This document shows positions 25,001 to 35,600 of a stretch of DNA of 64,000 nt, in pieces (position 1 is the stretch's first letter; each line of letters begins with the position of its first letter). The notes under the pieces are model-generated. The model did no database searches, was not told the DNA's origin, and was given only the letters and a program-made list of their open reading frames with translations. Source of the DNA: Lamellibrachia columna (Eukaryota; Annelida; Polychaeta; Sabellida; Siboglinidae); the NCBI GenBank assembly GCA_963662155.1, contig OY759263.1, positions 40,300,544 through 40,364,543 of the forward strand, in the 5' to 3' direction. The position numbers and the translations under genes were made by a program.

Positions 25001-28000
25001 GGCATGCCATTGAAAAAACCTGCATTCGGCCAATAATTGCTGTCATTTGACATTTGCTCAACTTGCATTGGCTTACCAGTTCAAAAACCAAATGGGCCAA
25101 AAATGGCTGTCATTCTATCAACCAGCATTGGCTTGCCATTGAAAACATTAATTGGGTCAATAATGGCTGTCATAGATGTGAAAGGCACCCACAGGAGCTG
25201 TCATAGATGTGAACGGCACCCACAGGAGATGTCATAGATGTGAACGGCACCCACAGGAGCTGTCATAGATGTGAACGGCACCCACAGGAGCTGTCATAGA
25301 TGTGAACGGCACCCACAGGAGCTGTCATAGATGTGAACGGCACCCACAGGAGCTGTCATAGATGTGAACGGCACCCACAGGAGCTGTCATAGATGTGAAC
25401 GGCACCCACAGGAGCTGTCATAGATGTGAACGGCACCCACAGGAGCTGTTCATGCTTGTAAGTTGTTTTAGAATGTTCAAAACTGGCAAAATTTTATTTC
25501 TGGCTAAGGACCTTTGTGGTTACCACATGTCTAAAACTACTTATGAATGTTGTTATTTATACATTCACGGATGGTCAAAAAGGATAATGGGAGTGAGAGT
25601 TCATTTGTCGTCGCTGAACTCTGACATCGATGGCGGAAATTATACTCGAGTTGTTTGATTTCGTGCACCTTTTGGTTTGCATATGCAAGGTTAGTATAAC
25701 TATCCAATTATTATTTTAGTGAATACATTCCTTATTGTATGATGTTATGACCACAGGTGATAACATCATACAATAAGGACCACATCCAATTATATCCTCT
25801 TGTGAGGTAGTTAGCAGAATTGATTGAGCTGAGTCATGGATGCTTCTACAGTGGCTCATGAGAGATGGAATCTACAGTAGGTTACACATTTACCCCGTGT
25901 GGGATCTTTTACTTCTACAGCGTTGCCATGGAATTGAGCGTCGGGACACGCAATCATACAATATAGATTCGCAAAAAATAGGAGTGTACGCTTATTAGAG
26001 CATGTACGCTTATTAGAGCATGTACGCTTATTAGAGCATGTATGCTTATTAGAGCATGTACTCTTATTAGAGCATGTTCCCTTATTAGAGCATGTTCCCT
26101 TATTAGAGCATGCATGCTTATTAGAGCATGCACACTTATTAGAGCATGTACACTTATTAGAGCATGTACACTTATTAGTGCATGTACCCTTATTAGAGCA
26201 TGTACACTTATTAGTGCATGTACCCTTATTAGAGCATGTACACTTATAAGTGCATGTACCCTTATTAGAGCATGTACACTTATTAGAGCATGTACCCTTA
26301 TTAGAGCATGTACACTTATTAGAGCATGTACCCTTATTAGAGCATGTACACTTATTAGAGCATGTACCCTTATTAGAGCATGTACACTTATTAGTGCATG
26401 TACCCTTATTAGAGCATGTAGTCTTATTAGAGCATGTACATTTATTAGAGCATGTACGCTTATTGGAGCATGTAGCTTATTTTTTGCCTTTCCCATTTTC
26501 ATAAGAATTAATCTGTACTCACAAGAGAAAGTAAAATCCCCATGCCATCCCGGCACCCCAGACATTGGGGACAAGTCCCTTGTATAATCCCTGGATGCCT
26601 TCCTGAGCCCGGATCCTGCGCACAGCATCCAGTATTCCATTGTACTGAGGGCGATGTCTGGTGACCGTCAGTCCTTCGTTCACTGTAACCAAAAGTGATG
26701 AACACTCAAACAACAGTTCCCATACCACAAAGATACCATGACGAGATCCTGCATTCAAGTCAAGGGTGGGCAGGGAAACAACCATTATTATAAATTCTGA
26801 AACTAAAGATTTTTATGAAATGAGTTACAGTAGTACAGTCGAGCCTCATTATAACGTGGTGGTCAGGGTCCACAATTTCGGACCACGCTGTACACGAGGC
26901 ACGTTAGATGTTCCTACATTTGCCACCAGGGAGCTACTAAACAACAACGATCCCCGCCCACTGCACCAAGTCCAAGAATGCTGTGGAAGCCACTGCGTGC
27001 TTGCAGCACTGTCTTTTACGCCAATATGCAGTTTATAGAGCTTATTAAACGAGTCAACTAGCATCAATGCGTATTATTTTAAAATGTCACACCCTGTTGA
27101 ATCTTGAACTGAATAAAATACATGTATGTATACCGTTATGGAATAGATCTGCTACGATGATGATGTAGTGGACCAATAGGCCTACGAATCGAAAATAATA
27201 ACCTGGATCTGAGCAGCCGAAAACGTATATGATTTAACACACGTAGTATGTAAGCTGATTAAACATAGAAACTGACAATAGGTAGAATTAATAATTGTTT
27301 CACTTCATCTTTCAATCGATCTTTACCGAAGCATAAATTCACGATGCACCCCTTAACATCGATTCATCATTTCATATGTGGATGATGAATTTGTATTTTC
27401 ATGCAATGGTAGCGCTTTGGGTTAGGCATTTGGCATGTTAGTTTCGTGTCACAAAAACAATTAGATTTATGATTCGATGTAAGCATGCCATTTCACCCCT
27501 TTGCTATATTGGCATTGCATGCTAAATTGCATTTAACACTGTTTATCTGATTCTTAGGGGAGGCCTATATGTGAATCTCGATTGCAATTTACAAACCGCC
27601 GATGCAAAGCCAGCGATAGCGTTTGATGTCGCCAAACAACATGTGGACACTCATTCGTTGACACTGTTCACGTAATGTTTCTTGAGAATTGTCAAAGCAA
27701 TTCTAAGTATGTTTAAGCAGGTCCATTTGGCATTTCCCCCTGGCAGCAAAAAATCGGGGTCCACGACCAACCGCCTAATATCCGAATCTGCGTAATAACG
27801 GGGCACACAATAACGAGGCACGACTGTATATGGGGTATTTTGCCTCAAATCAACCAAAATAAAAAGTCTTGCTGCATTCATATTTTTTGAGTTCGACCAA
27901 AATTTTACCAATTAATCCACAGGTCAACCATAGAGCTGTAGCATGAATGGTTTCTAAGTTGTGAACATTTTAAATTTGGCAGATTCTGTAGTTTTTGCCA

Positions 28001-29518
28001 ATTTTCGGATATCATAAAGATATCTTGTTGCACTTAAAATATCAATAACTCAAAAACTATTTGTGCAATAACTCTGAGATTTGGCATTATTGGTAATTAT
28101 TTGTATTTTAAAACTGCATCCTCAACTGATTTACTCTATTGTGAATCCAGTTCATCAAAGTCCTAATATGTACTGTGTGAACAGCTTAAGTAACATCCGC
28201 AGTCGGTTTAATAAAAAGTGCATATTTTTATTCAAATCATCAAAACAATTGACTTTAGTTGTTAGATCTGGTAAGGCTCGAAATAGTGGATATCCAAAAT
28301 GGTAAACACTATGAGGTCAAGGCTGATCATGGGCATGACTTCAATCCTCTCACTGATCACATGACAGGTAGGAAATTTCACCAAGGGCAAAATTTGTGAG
28401 TTTCAGCATTTCCATTTTCACTTCAATAAATTCTGCATGCAGAATTAAATAATTTAATAGTGCGTCTGATAATTTCACAAAAACTATAATTATACAAAAC
28501 TTGCACAAATGAGCTAGCATGTTGTAGTGGATACTAGGTAGGTTTGAATTTTTGCAAAATGAATTTAAATGAGACGAGCAAAAAATCGCATTGAGGATGG
28601 AACTTTAATTAGAACACAAAATCTTCATGATTTCCGAAAATTGGCAAAAACAACAAAATCCGCCAAATTTGAAATGGTCATAATTCAGAAACTATTTGAG
28701 CTATAGCACTATGGTTTCACATGTGGTTGCATTGACCTGTGGATTAATTTGTAAAATTTTTGTTGAATTAAAAAATATAAGTGCAACATGTCTTGGTTGA
28801 TCTGAGACGGAATGCTCCATATGACAAGAGGTCAATGAGTAAACAGCCACTGCTATCCTTTGTGGCACACTGACATGAACTGCTGTCCTTTGTGGCGCAA
28901 TTACATGAACTGCTGTCCTTTGTGGCGCAATGACATGAACTGTCTGACCTCGCTGTTGCTATTGTAATATGTACACACTGTGGCCTCTGGACTAAGTCTA
29001 CTGGTCACTCACTAACTGTTGACACACTCCACAGTCCGGTTCTGTCTTGTATTTAGGGGAGGTTTCAAGACTATACTTGCCCCTCCCCATGAGATATGCT
29101 ACTGGTTTCAGGGCTGGGGTGAATTCAAAAATGAATTGGAATTATTCCTGAATTTGAAAGAAAATTAATTGAACCTCATTTTCTTGTGCTGGTGCGATCT
29201 GGTTTTATTTCCAATGTGACCCTCAATCAAACCCTAGAATTGTGTATGAACTCAGTCTTTGTAGCAGCTAAACAGGTATCTGAAACCATGACCTTTGTGT
29301 GTGCTAGGAATGTGTGAAGTCATAGCCACCCCAATGGGGCATCCCAACAATTAGTTGCATTGTTTCATTGAGCAGGTATTTCTGAAATGATAAAATGATC
29401 AGCCTACTGGTCTTTTCATGTTGTTTGAATAACAGCTCAGCCATTGTGTGTACATTGTTTACAATTACTAGCAGTTGGAATAACATGCAAACAAACCTGA
29501 TATTTTGTAAATTTGCAG

Positions 29519-29602
<84 letters not shown>

Positions 29603-32600
29603 CAAAAAAGTAATCTACTATTATCTATTACTTTAGGATCTATTACTATTACTTTTAAAAAGTTTTTAAAAGTTCCTCTATTACTATTACAGAAAAATAT
29701 GTCTTTTACAATTACATATTACTATTATCCCATGCGTTTGCTTTGGAAAAACTCCCATAGAATTAATTCGGAATATAGCATAATGTACTGAACTGAATTG
29801 GATTTGAATTGACAGATTTGAGCTGGAATTTGAATTGAAAAAAATTAATTGAATTGGAATTGATTAAATGGAATTGACCCAAGCCCTGCCTTAGTAGTAT
29901 TGGGCTTTTCAAACAAGAATCGTGGACAGTAACTGAGTAAGGTGCTCTATGGGACAGGTTCATTACTTAAATGTTTCATCTACCTTGAATATCCACAACA
30001 CATTGGGTATTACGATTACTAGTACTAGTATTAGGCACTATGATTTATAAAGATAAAACCAAGTCACTAGACGGGGGGGGGGGTTGAAATGTCAGATATA
30101 GAACACCAGTTATACTTTCTTTTATTTAGACTTTAGTTCAATTTTAATAAACTTCATCAATCATATTTAAGGTAGCTGGGGTGGTTATTATATGCTTGTC
30201 TTGAATTGAGTAGTTTCAGTAGAAGATTTTAAGATAAAGTAACCATTTCTTCACAGATTGTAGTAGAAACACCATATTCCATATTAATAAATTTTTTTGT
30301 TTTCATTTATTTGGTTATGTTTCAAGATTTTAAAAACATTTTTGTAAATGTGAAAAACTTGCCACAAAATTAGTGTTGTGAGAAAATCCCCAAAACAAAT
30401 AAATGACATATGAGTGTCACTGATAACTTTAAGGTAGATTTTGGTTAACATAAACGAATTACGTCGGCTTCACCACCATGAATGAATTAAGCAAAAGTTG
30501 AATGACTAAAGTGGCAGTATATTTTTGACACAAACCCTTTACCAAACGTAATTCCAAACTGTGTAAAGCCTGCATGTAAAACGTGTTCATATGCCAAATT
30601 GCAGTGCCACATGTGTTGTACTTTAAAAAAAAAAATTAGGTAACATTTCCTGATTGTTAGTGATAACAGAAATGTTGATAGATACGCATATATCATGCTT
30701 GAAACATGATGATTTTCACTGGTGTTTTACGTATTGTCCCCTTAATTTGCCGCCACAATTGGCCTTGAATCTGTATTTGTAACACGTGTTGTCTACGATA
30801 TCAGGTTACACCAGCCATCTGACAAACACTGGCAGGGCGTGTTTATGATAATTTTGATTGCCCTGATATCCGCCGTGGTCACCCAGTCGGGATCACAGGC
30901 CGTTTCCGTTATAGGTTCAAAGGCACAATACATTTTTTAGTGCTGATATCTGCTGGTTTAAGGACAATTTAGTTAGGTAGATATAATACCCCACTGATGT
31001 GTACTGGAATCACAGTAACCAGATGATATGTTCCGATTTCATGGCGAACAAATATAGCTGTTTCGAACATCGTAGCACTCGGTTTGTTACTATGGAAACA
31101 TCATCAGCGGTTCAAAGAAATCAGGGGGATTTCCAAAAGGACCGTTTTTTTAAAGGATGGTTTGGCGAAATATATGACATTAGTGCCGAGTGATTATTTG
31201 TGGTGTCGACATTCAGTTCAACATTTCCTAGCATGTTATGAAAAAAAACTGATACAGAAGCCGCCCCAGCTACCTTAAGTAGATAGATACACTTGCTGTT
31301 TAAGGAGATCCATAATAGTTCGCATATCTGCATAATTTCGGTATGTTTGTCAATATTTTAAGCCACGGGAGCCTCATTTGGCAAGAGACCTTTTTCAGAC
31401 TGACTACTGACCACTGACATCAATATAAACATGACTACAATGATAATTACTGAAGAACACAAGTCAACGTGTGAAGGTGTCTGGTTATTTTTAGTAATAA
31501 GTCAACTAGAAAATGTTATGTAACCCTTAACCAGTAATACTTAGTAACTTACGAATCAGCATGATTTGCAAAAATGTCATGATTCAAGTACATAGTAAAC
31601 AAGATCCAGAATGGGGAGAATAGCCATATAGGTCAGTAGCACACAAACATGTTTGTTCTAGATAACTGACTGTCATGACACTGTTGATGTCAATTCAGAG
31701 ACAGTTTACATGGTTCACATCACCATATGGGGTCATGAAGAGGTCGTCAGTATCACTACAAGCAAACTGGGGTTACAATTGGGGCCATTCAACCATGATG
31801 CATGAAAGCACTGAATGGTGTCGAGTATGTGTCCTTAATTGTGTGCCACTGAAAAGACACTTAACTGTGATTGTGTTAGAAACAAATCATGAACAGCTAT
31901 GGAAACACTTTCTATGGTCAAGCAAGTCTTCTCAACCTAGTTTTACAACATTACATGTTCATGGCAATGTAGGATTATTCATCTGATAACGTTTTGTTAT
32001 AGTCAGCTGTTACATAGAAAGTAAGTTGCAAGGCAATAGTTGTAAATTTAATTAAGACATAAGTAAAATACTATAAAGTGTGTATTACAACACAAAAACA
32101 GTCTTTGTGAAGACTACCTAGTATAAATTGATTATAAACGGATTATAAACAAATATAAACTGAATTTGTAACATGGCGCCGTGCAAATGCCAAGTAAAGG
32201 CGAAACGTAATTTTATATGTTCTAGCTGTGACAGCTGGACAGACTTTGCAAAGTCCGGGTGTGTAAATTTGTGGGCGTAGGTGCAGGCGGATGATTTTCA
32301 TTTCGTGTGTAGGGGGTGTATGACGGTGAAATATCTGCAGGAGCAGGTAATTGAGCTAGGCCTAAGGCATATGATTTTGATGATGACAGGGCAGGATGAG
32401 ACAGAAGAGAGCAGAGATGGTGAGAATGATGAGAGCAGAGGTGGTGAGACCGATGAGAGCAGAGGTGGTGAGACCGAGGAGAGCAGAGGCGGTAAGAACG
32501 AGGAGAGCAGAGGTAGTGAAAACGAGGAGAACAGAGGTGGTGAGAACAAGGAGAGCAGTGGCAATGTGAGGGAGAAAGCTGGTAAGAAGAAGAAAGATGG

Positions 32601-35600
32601 AAAAAGGAAGAATGTGCAACAAAAGGAAGATAACCAAGTGAGTGACGAGGGATTGTCAGGTGGCAGGATGGTCGAGGATAACAAGAGCAGAGAAAAGGAG
32701 AAGACTGTGGATCAGAAGAAGAAAGATGACAGAAGGCAGAGTATGCAACAAAAGAGAGGTAAGCGGGTGAGTGGAGAGGGATTGCCAGGTGGTAAGACAG
32801 AAAAGGTTGATGATAGGAGAGAAAGGGGGCATACTAAGTATGTGCAACAGGAAAGGAGCTTTGCTGATGTAGTATCACAGGGGAAAGTGAGGAAAGCCTG
32901 GGTATTTATGGGGGATTCCATCATTAGGAAAGTGGATAAAATTGTAAATAGAGGAGATGACATAACAGTATGCCTACCAGGGGCAAAAATAGAGGATATA
33001 GCAGAGAAGGCAGGACAAGTCATGGGTGGTGGCATGGGAGGTGCTGTTCTCGTGCATGTGGGAACGAACAATGCCGAGAAGGAGGGAACGTCAGCCATCG
33101 TTGGTAAGTACAGGAGGTTGATCAAGACACTTAAAGAGGCACGAGTTGGACAGATTGTATTGTCGGGGATATTACCAATAATGGGAGGCAGGGGTGAGGA
33201 ATATAGGAACTGTAGGAGGATGGCGGTCAACACACAGGTACAGAAGGTATGTATGGAGGAGGGAGTAGGCTTCATTGACATGTGGTTAAACTTTGTGGGA
33301 AGAGATGACTTTTTCATGAGAGATGGACTTCATCTGACAGGGAAGGGCGCTGCAGTTCTTGGGTGTGAGTTTGTCAGAGTTGTCGACGAGGGCACAGGTA
33401 CCATAAATTATTTAAACTAGATGCGCAGGGGGGACTGACAGAGAAAACTCAAAGGAGTACTACTACAAATACACATCCAAAGAAATGTTCACCAATAATT
33501 TTGGACAATGAACTTAAATGTGTATGCTTAAATGCCAGGAGCATAGTAAATAAAAAAAGTGAGTTAGACATTATGGTAGCAGATATTGATCCTCATGTAA
33601 TAGGCATCACAGAATCATGGGCAAATGAAGATATAGTAGATGTTGAGTTAGCACTGACAGGCTTTGTAATGTTTAGGAAGGATAGACGAGAAAGAAGGGG
33701 AGGTGGAGTAATTTTATACATTAAAGAATTTATCCAAGCATATGAAATAACACTGAAAAGTGAAGCAGATAGTGTGGAAGCAATTTGGTGTAACATAGTT
33801 ACCAGGAACTCAACATTAACAATAGGAGTAGTTTATCGTAGTCCTAACAAAGGACAAGAGGAAGATGTAAAATTACAAAAGGCGATAAGGGAGGTGAGCA
33901 AGGGGGAATGTGTTATAATGGGTGACTTTAACCATGGCCATATACAGTGGGAACCAACCAGAGGTGGGAATGTGTTAGATTTAATTTTGTCGTCTCAAAA
34001 TGAATTAGTTGACAATGTTAAAGTACACGAACCTTTGGGTTCAAGTTACCATAACCAAATCCATTTTAATATAAAAGTAAAAACAGGGAATACATATAAA
34101 AAACAATGGAGGAGGAACTTCAACAAAGGCAAATATAAACTGATGAGAACATATCTAGCAAATATAGATTGGAATAACTTGCTGAAGAATAAGACAGCAA
34201 CAGAATGCTGGACTTGTTTAAAATATGAGATTGAGGGCATTATTGAGAAATTTGTTCCATTAAGAAAACAAGGGAAAAGGTCCAGGAAAAAACACCTGTC
34301 AAAAGAGGCTATTAGAACAATTGCTCACAAACAGATGCTGTGGAGGGTCTATAAACACACTGGAAATGTAGAAGACTACACAAACTACAAAGAGGCACTT
34401 AACCCAGCTACAACTGAAATTAGAAAATCTAAAAGAACCTAGGCTTTGAAAAAAAATTGAACATTTAGGGCAGTTATTTGTAACTCCTGAAATGATAGCA
34501 AAGAAAATTAAGAAGATGAAAGATAATAAATCACCTGGAGTTGATGGGATACCACCAAACTGCTTAAGAAAATTGTTGAGCAAATTAGTACACCACTTGC
34601 AAAATTGTTTAACTTGTCACTAGAAGAAGGAATAGTTCCTTCAGAATGGAAAGAAGCAAACATTACACCGCTATTTAAGAAGGGATCGGGGAAAAAGCCA
34701 GAAAATTACAGACCAGTGAGTTTAACATCATTTGTATATAAATTACTCGAAACATTAATTAGAGACCACATTGTGGAATTCCTTGTAAACATAAATTAAT
34801 AAATACATCTCAACAAGGATTCCTAAAAGCAAGGTCATGTCTAACCAATCTCTTATGTTTTTTGGAAGAAATTACAAAGTGGGTAGATGACGGTTCACCA
34901 GTGGATGTTGTCTACTTAGATTTTCAGAAAGCTTTCGATAAAGTGCCACATCAAAGATTGTTACTTAAACTAAAAGCCCATGGCATAGGTAATGATGTAA
35001 TCAACTGGATAGAAAAGTGGCTTACACACAGAAGACAGAGAGTAATAGTAGATGGTGAGATTTCAAACTGGAAATCTGTTTTGAGTGGGGTAATACAGGG
35101 ATCAGTATTAGGCCCTATACTGTTTTTAATATATACAAATGATTTGGAGGATGACAAAGTACTCATATTTGCAGATGACACAAAAGTATTCAGAAAGGTT
35201 ACTAATGATACAGATAAACAAAGTTTACAGGATGATCTAGAATTTTTTTTAAATGGTCAGAAAAATGGCAAATGTTATTAAATTTTGGGAAGTGTAAATG
35301 TATACACATAGGACATGGAAATATGGACGAGGAATATAAAATGGGGGATGCTGTACTAGGTAGAACCACACAAGAAATGGACTTTTAGTGCTGACATGAA
35401 AGTTTCAGCGCAATATGGGATTGCTGCTTCGAAAAGAAATCAAATTCTAGGGCTAATTAGGAGAACTATCACGTATAAGGAGAAACATCTAATTGTACCC
35501 CTGTACAAAGCAATAGTTAGACCACATTTCAAGCATGGAGGCTATATCGTAAAAAAGACATAGACAAGCTAGAAAGAATACAACGAAGAGCAACTAAAAT

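Noticed and set aside
31675..31986. 103-codon plus-strand ORF
   Set aside because: No recognisable domain, no splice context, and located in intron 1 of SLC25A32 between transposons.
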